Shown: positions 13,601 through 27,100 of the stretch, piece after piece
How positions within the stretch are numbered: the first letter of the stretch is position 1
Layout of the letters: every line of letters starts with the position of its first letter
DNA from: Varroa destructor
Lineage: Eukaryota > Arthropoda > Arachnida > Mesostigmata > Varroidae
DNA: 64,000 bases
Assembly: GCF_002443255.2 (NCBI RefSeq)
Contig: NW_019211460.1
Location: 35,101,498 to 35,165,497, forward strand
Direction of reading: 5' to 3'
Made by a program: the position numbers and the translations under genes
Notes under the pieces: generated by a model
What the model was told of the DNA's origin: nothing
Databases searched by the model: none
The model's input: the letters and a program-made list of their open reading frames with translations, nothing else

Positions 13601-16600
13601 GTGCTATATATCATTTAGAGCAACACAATACGCACGAAATTAAAAATATACCAAGTTAAGTCAACCTAGTTTTTTAACCACACCCCATTCGTGTGGGAAC
13701 TATGACTATACGAGAAACAATTATCTCGTCCTCATACGAGTAGTTAAAAGGGCTTCCCTGAAAATAACTGCCTTTTATGCCTGATCATTTTTTCATAGGC
13801 ATTAAAATCGAGGCTGCTCGAGTATAAAACACAGCATCTAAATTGGGAAATTTTTCCTGTGAGCTGTTTCTAAGACCCTATTTATATGGAAAAGAGAAGA
13901 AGCGTCAATCTGGACAATCATATTTGTTCCACATAACCACTTTTGACATCTTCAATTGAAGTTATGAACTACTTACTCACTAGTAATTTTTAAAATAATC
14001 TGCTTTAATTTTCAACTATCTTTTTAATCATAATAACATATTAGGCCATACTGGTATGTGTAAATTCATGAAAATATCGCTGATATATTAACAGTGTGAA
14101 GTGAAAAATAACAGCGCAAGTAAATTTTAGCCTGATAGCCTGATAGGCCAAAAGCTTCAAAAGCTGTAGAGAGACACAGCAAGTCTGAAAATGACTAATT
14201 GCTGGATCTTCTATCTAGGGTATCTAGGCAGCCAGTCGATAATTGATATTGTACTGAATTGATACTGTATATATAAAAAGTCCCAGTGTATTAAAAAGAG
14301 TTTTTTTAATTATTTGACAATTGTCGAGCAACCTATTGAGAAATTTTTGGTTTGCTTTACGGTAATAGTTTCCGATCTTTTAGAAGCTGCATGGGAAACA
14401 AAAACCGTTGACTGTTTATTTCGAAAATACAATTTTTGTTATTGGTGGGAGTTTATCCAGTGCAAAGAAATAAAACCATAGCTGATTTTTGTCCGAAGTG
14501 CGAAAACGACGTTTTCTGCTGTGTTGAATTTGTCTTGTTCTGGAATAAACAATCCTTCTTCTAATAGCGAGAACAGCAGATGAACGCATGCTCTCATCGA
14601 CAAAACAGCCCGCCAAGGTTTGATCCTGTTTAGATGCTCCACCCTATAGTAATCTATAAGGAACATCTACAAAATGGCTTCTTTATGATTCCGAAAACAA
14701 CTGTAAAGGTTCTCTGCCAGGCGGGAGAGTAAAAATTATAGTCATATGTCTAATAAGGAATTTAAGGTTATTCTTTTGTGTCATAGGTTTCACTATTATC
14801 TTAATATCTTCGGTCCTATTTTTCTTTCGGGCTATAGGGTACTATATTGTTAGATGTTCTATTTTTAAATAGAATTTTTTAGTCTGTTCGGAATGCATGT
14901 TTTGTAAAAGAAAGCTTAGGTGTGTAACCAGGGATTAATACTATTAACCTGGATTGCATTTGGCTGCGCACCATGATAGTGTTTTTTGAAGTTTTTTACT
15001 TTTTTTTATTTACCTTGGTTTAACTCTTTTTCAGTGTTCTCTTTGATCATGAACTAGAATATCGTGTATATCGTTGGAACTGCCGTTTTTGCGCTGCCAT
15101 TGACACTACCTTCATTTCGTTTAGATCATCATAGGCGAATTATTGTTTCAGGTTTAGACCCCAACGATCGTCGTATACGTCACACTTGCCCTACGCAGCT
15201 GTGGCAACAACCTTCTAATCACATAAAGGGGTAATAAGGATACCAATCTTTAACATTTGATCCTGAAGTAAAAATGCTCGCTCCGACAAAAATATTGCCT
15301 ATTGCCCTTGTTTGTAAAAAGATGTAGCGAGCTTTCTAATAATGTATAGAAGATTAATCGTCTATTCACGAACTTAGAAATTAACAAAAATTGGCATTAC
15401 ATATGCATCAATCCTACATATGCTATTGTAGCTTAATATGTTTCTTCTGGGACTTCAGGGCTGAGACGCGATGCAAGACATGCGATGCCCACGAAGGAAT
15501 TATTAGAAAACAGCGAAAAGATGTCGTTAGCCATACTCGGGAACACTCCGGAAGCCATTATGTGAGGCATTATTTTGAACTTTCACGCATGGCTAAAGAG
15601 ATCAGTGAAAGAGGTATTTTTCTATTTCGCGTAGATGCGGACAAGGTAATCAGTTTCAGAGTCGCCTGCATAGAATAAAGACGGCCGCTTTGGACAACAG
15701 ACTTGTACGCAACAGAATGGCCAGATTCCCGTAGAAAGCAAATAAATCACTATGTAAAATCTACAATATTAACTAACGCACATTTTGACTGGCACGAGTA
15801 ACTAAATTAAAAGAAAGATAATGCAGTCTGCAATTGGTGCTACAACGGTACATGTTTGAGATGGAAGGGGTTCATTTGTCTCCGTCTCACTTTATGCATC
15901 TGTAGCCATTATGCAACGGTTTATACAAGATTATTTGTTGCGGCATTTTTTCATTCACCATCAGCTACATCTTTATCGACGTATACGAGTTTCTACTCTT
16001 TAGATACTAGTTTAGTCGTCTCATTATTACATCGCTCATTTACAATGCACTCAAACACCATATCACGACAGAAAACGAGTATGAAGGAAAGAAGTCAAAC
16101 GGTAAAATCTCTATTCTAGTGTTTCAAGAAATTTGGATTAGTTTCGTGAAGGGTGAAATGTCAATGAAAAATTAGAACGCTGCTTTCTAAGTACAGTTTG
16201 CTTTCTTGTTGTTACACAGATTGTGACGTTAATCTTCTATTTGGGTTTCGTGGCCCTTTCTACGAAATCGTCTAAGTGCTCAAATCACTAATGTGCAATA
16301 TTTTACAGTACGGCTCCCTGTTATTGGAGTACATTGCGTTCTCAGTTGGAGAGACCCTGTCACAAAAACAGTCTATTTAAGCGTTTGAGATTTTCGGCGA
16401 CCATTTATGTTGCTCTTATATAGGAATCCAAACATTTCATTGGGTAAATTACATGTCCATAATATGTGTTAGTTTTAACGTCAGCTATTCTTTGTAAATA
16501 AACACTGATGGCCTGCTAAAAGTATCACTTTGTACATTACGGCAAATACCTTCGTTGTAGATAAATCATATGTGCATCTGCACGCCCTTTCGCAAACACA

Positions 16601-19600
16601 GAGACCATATCTAAGAATAGTATAACAGCTTCAATACTACTGATGTAGCAAAAGGCTTGAGATCAAAAGTAGGCCACCAGATTACAAAATAAAGAAGGAT
16701 CGCGTTATTAAATAGATTTTCTAGTCACAAAAAAAGAGTTCAGAATGTTACCTATCGGACTTACAATAAAAGTAGGTACAATAAAAATACGAAAAAAAAA
16801 AATGTTGAAACGAATATTACCATATAATTTAATACTGCACCGATGCAGACTGCCTTCAATGGCTTTCTCGGAGAGAGAGTTCAAAAATCCGCAATTTTTG
16901 AAGCTATCTCTCTTCAGGAACCTCATGTTAACCCATTTGGAATGACCTTGTTTGCCCTATAAACTGTTTTCGGAAAATGAAAGTAGAATTAGTATATAAA
17001 ATTAGGGTAATCAATTTGTTGTGTCCGGAGAGTCCTTTCCATTTCATGTGTATTAAAACAAAAATCTGAAAGAAGAACGAAGATATTACTGTGTGGCTGC
17101 AATACGCATGAATAACACCACATCCAGACGATGGCGCAGTTCTGCTCCAAACAATCTCCATCGCCCAAACCACTTACATCGCCATCTGATCATCTCGACT
17201 CGATCATCCCTGCCTCGTTAGGTAAATGTTACCAAATACATATAGCTCGAAGGAAAAGGGAGGCCATCCAAAGAATAACGGAACAATAATGACTTCTTTA
17301 AACAGATTTTCTGCTGACGTGATTTGATACACACGCATATATTAACCCGCACTGGACTCAATGAAAGACATTTGTCACAAGTTATGACCAAGTACACATG
17401 CATCGGACGTCCCTAATTGTCCAGTGTGTATAAAAACAAGGAAGCTTTCTTTAGCCATACAAACTGTGTAACAATACTGACGTGTCATTAGTGGGCTTGA
17501 AACAGTGTCTCCTGATCTCAAGCTTAGTTGACCGAATATCGCTGTGAGTTTGTGTACAAAATGCATAAATTTTAGAAAACAATTTATCGAGCAATCGTTG
17601 TGTAAAACTAAATTATAAATAGAGCAATTATATGAGTGCGAATAAAACTGCGGGCGAGCTCTAAACTAATAAGAACTAGTGTTGATAGCGGAAGTGGAAG
17701 TATCTCACTGCCTGAATGCTACGCGCATCGGATTGACAAGCTGTTGAATACAACTGTAAATATCGCTAGGTCCTCTTCAGTGTTCACTGATTATCTATGA
17801 CCGAGCTGCGTACATTGCTTACCGTATATGGCGAACACGAGTTGCGTAAACATGCTATAATTCCGTAATGAAAGAATGCAGTCACGCAGCTAGTTAGCTA
17901 GAGGGTCTATATTGACAGTAACCTTGTAGATTGCCTGCTGTTGGTGCAAGAGTTTTCCTAATCCCGTAGATTAATCATTGGAACCAAATCTTATGCTAAT
18001 TATAACTGATGGACCCTATTCGCAATATACGCATCTCCGTCGAACACAACGAACAACATGTAACGCTATTATGGAATGACCATTTGACCTGTTTCAACAA
18101 TGGTTAGCGACAGAGATCCGGATAACTCGTACTTCTGTGGGACATCGAAAGGTAGTCAGTCAATTATTTGTCTAGTTCGTTCTCAAAGTGGAGAAGTGGG
18201 AAATTTTTCGCTCCGCTCCTGCCGAAACAAACGCAGCACTCAATCAAAAGAACGAGTCACCGCTCTGGAATCAGCAAGCTTACGGGGCAGCGGATCATAC
18301 CTCTTTCCAGAAATGTTTTAAATTTATATGGAACTATGCCTAAGGAAGGCTTCACATTACAATAAGGACTACCATCCCTGTTGAGGATTCGTAATCCTTA
18401 TAAAGTGCGAGTTAGACAAAGACAGCGTGACGCTGCAAGAAGCGTCGGGTACGCGTTGTTTCTGAGTGCTGAACGCTTCTGAATTCTACCTTCTTCCTTG
18501 TCGGTTTTTAATTATTTTTCTAAAACCAACAGTAGTTGCAATCTAGTCTAGTTTACGAGTGTCAGTGCTTTTATGTGGAGCTGGTATCCAATGGATGGCA
18601 AAGTGGATACTACTACAAGGTAAGAGATAAAACACTACTCCATCGATACTCCATCAGTAACCCCAAGAGGTTGCCGATGCGAACGAAACAAATAACAAAA
18701 ATGTTTGGTCGGGTCTTTTCGTCAAGTACTTTTTTCACGAAATTTCAGATTGACTGAAAAAGTCAAGACCCACTTATGGTATACAAGGCAATGGTTTCAG
18801 AATAAGCTGCGCCATTCAGGGATCAACTCAACTCAATTCATCATGAAGAACTTAAAAGCCAGTCCAATGCCTATAACAAAAGTTTACATAATCCATCCAT
18901 TAATTAGTGGCTATTATAAACAGTTGTTCGCTGGTGATTCATTTTATTTGAATGACTCAATTTATTAGATTATGCGGGGCTGTCCAGAGGACTTAAATTT
19001 TAAATAACTTTTAAACTGCGACTAATAGCAAACGAAATTTCGTAGACATTTACACTAAGTCAGATAGTACAAGAATGCACTTGACAATTACGTGAAACAA
19101 GTGGTTGGCTTTATACCTCCGTAGCACCAGGAATTAACTACGTTGTCTAATTGGCTGCATTGAAAAGTATGCATGTATTCTAATATATAAGTAGAAGAAA
19201 TGTTTTGCAAATCCGTTGTAGTTTCGCGGTGTGATGATCGAATGTGAATTCGAAAAGTGGGAGTTCGAGGTGGGGAACAGGGAGTTCCATGTTTTCTATT
19301 TCTTTCTTTTTTTTTTTTTTGATATTGCTCATACAACACTTTTAGCTATTATCCTATGTCAACAAATCCTCTGAATCCCCTTCTTTTAGGTGTGAAATCA
19401 GGGACTTACTCCCACTAGGAGTCTATTCAAGGTAGGTCTTACTGGGATGTCCGCGACAGGCCTACAGAACGACATAGCAATCATATGAGCAGCTATAAAT
19501 CTCAGTAATAATACTTTTTTAGTGGTGCGCACGATTGGTCAGAGTTGTTGTGCTGTTAATCCAACATGTGCATTTTAGCGACCGAAATCCACAGGTTCCC

Positions 19601-22249
19601 CATAAGCGTGTCAATCGCATTGTCTTGCTTTGTGGGCAGTCGTGAAAACGTCTATTGTTTGACTCAGGACAAAGACATAGCCAGTACGACACCTTAACTT
19701 GAGTGCAGTTCATTTTTCTAAACTTGCAGTATCTAAATACGTTGTGACTACATAAACGTCACAACAGACCGTGATGCTATTCTAAAAAGAAAATCTTTTG
19801 AATCCTGCAAATGTAATACCGAACGGATATGTAATTTTTATAGTCGCGTATTAGCATACACGCTTTCTCGTATACAGTTGAATCAATACTCGTTTGATAA
19901 CAGGGTTTGAATCGCTTCTATGTGTTTCTTAAAATATAGTTGAACTTCAAACTCTTTAGCTATTTGGATGTGCCGACTATGCCAAGACGAGTTTCTTTCA
20001 GTAATTCTCTATGTGAAACATTTCTTACTTATTGAGTGTGGGTCAAGCGGATGCAGTAGCTTCCGGTAGTTTAATGGGGACCTAAAATCATAGTATACGT
20101 ATCTCGTATCACAACATATCGTTTGTGAGTCACAGTGAAAACGATATGTGTGCTAGGAAAGCTAAATATTGTAGAATCAACATTAAGTATACGAGTGCAC
20201 CTCCTTAATTAGGCTACAATTTGACACAACTTGGTTTTCAAACGCCAGTGAATAGCTTTTCTGGAAGTACTCAAATTCTATTCATCTGTTCAGAAACTTT
20301 TGAGCCACTCTAAATGTATACAGCCAATACAGCTTGATTTGCTATTGTTGCTTAACGTGTTGATATTTCTGCCACATGATATTGTGCTGCCTCTGCAGTA
20401 TGCTAATTCTTTTTCATATTTGAATGTTTTTTTTTCACGCCTATTGTTTTATCTGAACGTCATATAATTCGTACCTAGTTCTAATCAGCATATAAGTAGA
20501 CTACACGCGGTGAGTGCCCTTCAAGATATCGGGCAGCAGCGTTTGAGCTGCGCGAAATTTCGTTCTGCGTTTGCTATCGCTGCCTCACTTTGTATAGGGC
20601 TAATATTTCAATTCACCAATCTGACCTCAGTACGTCTGCGTGGAACTGAATATGGTCTACAAATTTAATCCGAACACTTCCTACAGGTCGCGCCTCAGAA
20701 GAGTTCAGAAGTTTATAAATGGCAAAACTCCATTAAATATCTTGGCTAAACATTTTGGAGAATCGTTCGAATAATCGTTACGTTTTGGTTCAGCTCCAGA
20801 GACCTTATCTAGTGCCGAAAAGTCAAAGAAGAAAAATTGTATGTAACAACTGACCTTTCTTAGTTAATATGATTAAAAACAGAATTAATGAATCGATACA
20901 AATAAATATTAACAAAATAGTTACTTACAGCTACGGTCCGCAGTACTGCTGTAAATATTTAATAAATAAGTAAGTAGTACATTTACCTGAGGTGATGCCA
21001 TTAAAGTGTAAGCTTCGACGTACTGTCTAACAGCCTGACACAATGCTTACCAACGGTAGCACCAAGGCAACTATTATTAATTAGTGAAGGTCTCCGTTTG
21101 TACCATACTTCACCGAAGGACAAGATTCAAGTGCTATGATCGCAGATCGGGTCGCAGAGATGAAACGAAAATACTCGTGACACTGTATTTACTTACAGAA
21201 GGAAATGGACGAACTATAATGCTTCATATAATAAAAGATTTACAAAGTTCTAAAGATGTTCTATCTTTGTATATTTTTATCAATAACAAAATCATGTTTT
21301 TACGCATTTTCGAATCCTTTAGCAAATTTTGGCAGCGTAAACATAAGGGAATAGTTTTCTACCGCCAGATTTATCTATAGAGCATTAAGCAGCGTGTGTT
21401 GAGATTTAATATTTGTATTATCTCTGCCGTCACTAAACACTTAACAGCGTTAACTTTCAATTAAGAAATAGAAAGAAAAACTACACAAGTAGATAAACAG
21501 CTTAATTCATAGTTATTGTAAGAACTATACAGGAGAACGGGCAGCGGTACATGGGGGTGTTATATCATTGTCACGTTCGTTGAACGTCTCCTTGCCGTAG
21601 CGGAAATACCAGAAAGTATCGCCATGTCTAACGTGGAATAAAACGGGCGCTGAAGTCATCATTTTGGGTATTCAATGCATAAAATGACACCGAGATGTTT
21701 TTTTATCTTGCTTTTTTCGTGTCATAGACAACAGCTGGAACTTTGCAACTGTACAAACTATTCAAAACACTAAAATACAACACTGTCATGTAAATCTTTC
21801 GACTAGCATCTTGGGTGGTATATCAGTTCCATGTTTGTGGTTCAAATCAAGCTAGTTGCAAAAGCTATGTCGCATTTTTTTAGCAAATACTCCAATTTTC
21901 ACACATACGTAAAGTTGTGAGAAGTCTTGTAACCATGTTTCTATATGAATGTTAAAGCAGGTAAGACTCTTTACACATGATAGGGTGGGGATGACTGAAA
22001 GGAGACTAGAGCTAATACGAAATTTCTTGCAGCTCAACCCGGTACCGTTCATGCTAGTGTTTTAAGAATGTTACCCATGTTCAATACTGCCCAGCTAAAT
22101 ACCTAATGGCATCGAAACACTTAACTAAGAGAATAGTTCAAGTCGACACACCTGGAAAGTGACGGTTTAAAAATACATAAAAAGATTTATACTAAAAAGG
22201 CACTGGTAGAACACTGAATAGATTATATATAATTATTATTTTTAGATCC

Positions 22250-22278
22250 ATGAATTTATCTAACATTTATAAATTCAT
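22250..22278. repeat. Short AT-rich inverted repeat (hairpin)
   Basis: ATGAATTTAT at 22250-22259 is matched exactly by its reverse complement ATAAATTCAT at 22269-22278, with a 9-base loop. It is palindromic, so strand is undefined. No coding context and no target-site duplication was found, so it is not called a transposon. Confidence 0.6.
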
Positions 22279-23056
22279 TCATGGCTGAAAAAAAACGACA
22301 ATTTTTGGTTTCAACCAGGTGGTCCAAAAAAAGAGGCATTTGTTGGACTAATTAGGCCTATATCAGCAAGTTCTGTCCGAAATAAAGAGAACTTGTCAGT
22401 CATTTATTTCTTCCTAAAGTCATTTATTTAAATTAATCATGACCAATTAGATCTTTTTCTGTATTTGGCTAGTAGTCAGATTATAAACGGCACCATTGGC
22501 TGCATCATACACTGATTCCAGCCAGTTGTCGTTAATAGATCGTGTATCGATTGACTATATGGGCCTACGTTCACAGTAAAGGAAGAACCGGTTTCTAGCT
22601 AAAGCGAAAATCGTTTAAATATTCTCCTTTTTTTTCGAACTGCAGACCAACTCCCTAGTTTTTAGTTTGTAAACTTCGCCGTACCGTAAAGCTACCGTTG
22701 CATACAACTTCTGGACGACTTTGTAATTTATATTTTATTGTGGTAAGTATCATTGAATTATGGAAACACCAACAAATTATTCAAGCGTATACAAAAATTG
22801 CAGCAACAAAAAAAACATACTTCATAATTTATTATATTCCCGTATTATTCATATTAATATATTTTTGCAAGTTTATCAGTGTAGTTATCTTTTTTAAAAG
22901 GAACAATACCTTTCATTCGATAAAACTGTAATTAGTAAAGTATTTCATTATATTTCCATATTTCTAAACCGTCAGTACATACAAGATCTGTTTCGTTCTT
23001 GTCACTTAAGACCTTTATCTATTAGTGTTTGCTGTTCATTAAAACCAAAAGATCTA

Positions 23057-23123
23057 TTTATTACTTGCTGCGTATTATATAACAGAGCTTATGCCCTGTC
23101 GTTGTCTGTACGCATTTTTTATT
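23057..23123 (-). terminator. Candidate poly(A) signals for the HDHD3-like gene
   Basis: On the minus strand AATAAA occurs at 23123-23118 and again at 23062-23057, about 245 and 305 bases past the stop codon. Either could define the 3' end. The hexamer is common in AT-rich DNA, so support is weak. Confidence 0.3.
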
Positions 23124-23366
23124 ACATATTTATATTTACAAATGCTGCTTGCTACAACACTAAGCATATACTACGCAATAATATAACATACTAAACAAGA
23201 ATGGTAACTATATATTAAAGTCCTAATACCCCAGAAACGAGCTTAATGTTATTACAAATCGGTAGTTCTTGCTAGTAAAGTTTCTTTCTATATGCGTATA
23301 ACACATGTTTTTCTCCGATTAAAAATACTAACTGTTAATTCCAGTGATGTTAGTTGATGTTCTCTA

Positions 23367-24113
23367 TTAACTGCATTGCATTGTCTCTAGCTTAGCCGGA
23401 ATCTCAAGGAGGGACCTTAGTTGAAATTGTTTGTTAATTTGAATGTTTCTATTGTGACGATCGAGGAGAAGTCCATACCAACCAGCTGCTCTTGCGCCGT
23501 TAAAGTCACACTCTAAATCGTCACCAATATGCACAGCCTGCCGTGCAAGGCATTTCCTAAATCCATATGTTAAAAAAATGGCTAGATCAAAAATTTCTTT
23601 CTGAGGCTTGAACGCACCTGCTTCGTAACTGTTAATTACAACATCAAAATATTGTCGAATTCGGAGATTCGTTAAGATGCTCTCTAGACGGTCATCTGTA
23701 TTGGAAATAACGATAAGCTGTTGATCATTTTTTTTAAGCTTTTCGAGGACCTCTAAAGCGTTCCGGTCGAGTGTCCACGATTCATCTGTTGAGAACGAGT
23801 CATACAGCTGTGTAAAAATCTTCTCGAAAACTTTCTCATTTTCGGTCTTACTTAACGACTCAAACCCACTTTCATGAAGGGTCCCTGATACCACAGCAGA
23901 CCACCACTGGCGACATCCAATTGTATCGTGCCCAAAATTAGGAAACTTGTTCCACGCCTTTCTATACTGGGCCTTGAAGTTGGTGGATAACTGATCAGCG
24001 TCGAGAAATATTCCGTATTGCATGCATGCTTGTTGATAAGCCACTCCCAAAGGCACTCTAAGTCTGATCAAAGTGTTCGTGACATCAAATGATACCAATC
24101 GAATTCCTTGCAT
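23367..24113 (-). CDS. HDHD3: HAD-like hydrolase, HDHD3/Reg-2 family
   Basis: Intronless 248-aa protein, close to the usual length of animal HDHD3 and Drosophila Reg-2 (rhythmically expressed gene 2). It opens with the family signature SFDVTNTL at residues 8-15, where D10 is the predicted nucleophile. Motif II is VISN with S137, motif III is the lysine in FKP (K169), and motif IV is HIGDDLECD with D198 and D199. The cap region lies between about residues 18 and 115 and includes the RQWW motif typical of this subfamily. The usual second aspartate of motif I (D+2) is Thr12, as in Reg-2. Its absence fits haloacid-dehalogenase-like members and means classical phosphatase activity should not be assumed. 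The substrate is unknown. No signal peptide or membrane segment is seen, so it is probably cytosolic. The ATG at 24113 directly precedes the conserved domain, so the N-terminus looks complete. Confidence 0.95.
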   Translation of the reverse strand: MQGIRLVSFDVTNTLIRLRVPLGVAYQQACMQYGIFLDADQLSTNFKAQYRKAWNKFPNFGHDTIGCRQWWSAVVSGTLHESGFESLSKTENEKVFEKIFTQLYDSFSTDESWTLDRNALEVLEKLKKNDQQLIVISNTDDRLESILTNLRIRQYFDVVINSYEAGAFKPQKEIFDLAIFLTYGFRKCLARQAVHIGDDLECDFNGARAAGWYGLLLDRHNRNIQINKQFQLRSLLEIPAKLETMQCS

Positions 24114-27100
24114 ATTATAGAAACCGAATTCCTTCTGCCAACTGATATATTACCGACAGAAACACATGGAAAGGAAGAGGTAGCTAAGTACCAGCACTTT
24201 TCAGAAAAATTCCTATAGAGCTTACTGTTTGTCTTTGGAAATTAAGTACAATAAACGACAACGACTTACTCTCATACGTAAACTGATCGGCTGACTAAGC
24301 GCACCACCAACAATAACAATCGTACACTTCTTTGTTGATTTTGAGCCTCGCAGTAGACAGGGAGCGTCTGCTAGGCCCGCCTACCGGTTTGCCTAAATCA
24401 AGCTACACCGCATCATCTTGTGAACAAACTTTTGGCATTCAATGTCGTTTGTTCTGAATTATGAAAACACATAACATATAAATTCATCCTATGAATCATC
24501 TGAGTCTTGCAATCTTTCTAATTAATGATGATTTATCTAATGAGTGACAACCTTTACTTGTAACCAAATAGCATAATTTATATCAATGGAACAATATTGC
24601 AAGTATGTAGCTTACAAATTCTTAGATTAAAATGCACATTTTGACTTATAGATTAGTTTTCTAGCATTTTTTTGCATATAATTTAATTCATGCAATCAGC
24701 GAATCATGGGGGGAGTACGCAGGTACGTATGAGGATTAACCGAACTACGAATGAGGCTCATATAAAAAAAAACTCCCAGATTTTCAACAGTGGTCTAATT
24801 CGCGGTTGTAAAATTTATGCACGCATCCATCGAAGTATGGCGTTCATCTGGAGTATCAGCGACTTTCGTACGATTAAATACAGACAGAGGGTGACCAGAG
24901 CTCATGCTACTCAGTGCACTCGAGGAGCGCTTTTATTTTCTAAGTAGAACACAATGATTAAATGTACGCTAAGCACACAATCCTTTATCCGGATAATATT
25001 CGGTATCGCCGTTGGGCATTCCATCAAACGGCTGGCCCCCACCATAGAACCGGGTTTGCTGACTTCCAGCACGTAACGAAGTGTGTCTGTGTTCTGGTTT
25101 GAACCTAGACCTCATATCCTAGATACATACCATATAGATACATATACAGACATACATATCCTAGATACCTTGCGTTAACCGCGTAAGTAATAATGATAAA
25201 ATTAGTTTTTTAGACTATATACCTCAATGACCACTTAAAACTCATTCCTTATGGACAATTGTTCCAAGTTAGATCTTCGACTTCGCTCGGCTTCCCGCTT
25301 CCCCCTCCCCCCTGTCCGACGTTGAACCTTTGTGGCCTTTTTATTGTTTTTTATTGTATATAGGAAGCCCCGTACCGTTTGCCCTCTAAGCCAGCCAAGT
25401 TACAGGTGACAGAAATGGTCGCGCATGCACCATGCGGTATAGACTGATACACAGGCAGACAGGCATTAAATAGCTTTATACTGAGAGGGAGGGAAATGCC
25501 TATATACCCCAGCAACGGTGTGTCTTCTTTCTTATCGCGTTCCTTTGATCTTGGTAGGCCAGTTGGTCCCTTCTTCCGGAACCAGTTGTTCGCCCTAACC
25601 TCGTAGTATACATTTACCCATCGACAATTTAATGACTTCTAATCTCAGCCGCAATAGTCTAAGTCCGTATCAGTTTACTGTGCTAATGGCGGCGTTGTCC
25701 TGCAGCTTAACTGAAAGGCACACTTCATTCCAGAGCGCAGAGGGGAAAGGGCACGCGCAATATCGACGTCATCATCATTGACTTGAACCTACCGCTAATG
25801 CTGCTGCTACTGTCTCGATGCTCTGTTGTGATTCGACACGATGATCTCAACAGCCAACGTTTGAACGATCAGTGAGCACTATTTGAACAAGCGGCATTGT
25901 TGTTTGTGCTGCCACCGCTACTTCTAGTTAACCCTTTCGATTCAAACATTAAGTCATAACTGAGGTTCCCCTTTGCTACCACTCGTAGGTCTATTACGAA
26001 CTGGCTAATTCGAAGCGCCGGTCTGATGCAAGTGGATGCCCTGTTATCGCAAGTGTTTCGTGATGACTTTTTTGTAAAACGAAATTACCGCCCAAATCAC
26101 GGTTCAGAGGTTAACGAGTCAAGACAGAGAGAGTAAGAAGGTAGGTAAAAAAAAAAAAAGAAGAAAAGTACAATCATTAATCGAGCGAAAGCGAATGAAC
26201 CTGGTGCTATTGAACACCGCACCGAATCAGTACTAGCATACTATAATATAGAAGATGGTGTGCGTCATAAAGCATGCGGGCGCCCAAGAGCATCCAAGAC
26301 AGCAGAGATTCAAAAAAGTGTAGTACCATTACTCTGTATCTACATAGCTGAAGAGCTTTCATTTCATGTATTATAGCATAATTATATTGTCAAGCGAACA
26401 CAACCAGCAATAATTTGCATGTGAGACAAATTATCATTGCCATAGAATATATGCTACAGCTTGAAGGAAGATAAGCGCCACTGAAGATCAGTGGAGATAG
26501 GCAGTGTCGATGGATGGATAGGGGAAAGGCGGTAAAAAAGAGAAAAAGAATTTATAAATACATGATTTGAAGGGTACATATGGCACATATGTAAGAAGCC
26601 GCAAGATGTGGTGCCTGCCACAATCGCTGTTGTGCATTACGTAAATTGTGGGAGAGAGAGGGTTTCAAGAAACTCACGAATACTTCTACGTAAAAGTCCC
26701 GTGTTCGTCGTGTAACAATCATAATTACAGGATTTATTCGCGCCCTTGTATCCCTACCTGTTGTATTCATCCTCGGTAATTCTAGTTAATGAGAAGTTAA
26801 AGAAGTTGTCATGGGGTGCTCGTATGGAAGACGACGACTCAGTCGAATAGAGGCAAAAGTTCTTATGCAGTTTATTTCGGCAGACAATTTTATGCGTAGT
26901 TTTGTCGAAAATGGTGGCTGCCTGCATACTCCTTTTCCTCTATAGCTCCGTGCCATGAAAACAGTGACTAGCCATCTAAACTTCTAACTTATAAAGCATG
27001 AATCGCGATACATTGTACTTTGGTTTTCTGATTAGTATCAGGAATTTCTATTCAAAAGAGTACTGCCGGTGTGGCATTTCAGGCGGGTGAGTTAAAATAG

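Larger units (their letters stand above)
1..23366. other. Long AT-rich region without a supported gene
   Basis: About 23 kb in which I find no protein I recognise and no chain of phase-compatible exons. Open frames are short (up to about 110 codons), several lack an ATG, and many overlap an equally long frame on the other strand, as expected by chance. The stretch holds TA microsatellites near 2812 and 4652, a run of ten or more C at about 13022, and a small hairpin at 22250-22278. GC rises modestly near 3.0-4.3 kb and 10.4-10.9 kb. It could be intergenic DNA, or an intron or regulatory domain of a gene outside the window. I see no tRNA, rRNA or transposase remnant. Confidence 0.6.

Noticed and set aside
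25090..25110. Minus-strand tRNA-like B box (GGTTCAAACC)
   Set aside because: The second T-stem pair fails and there is no cloverleaf around it.
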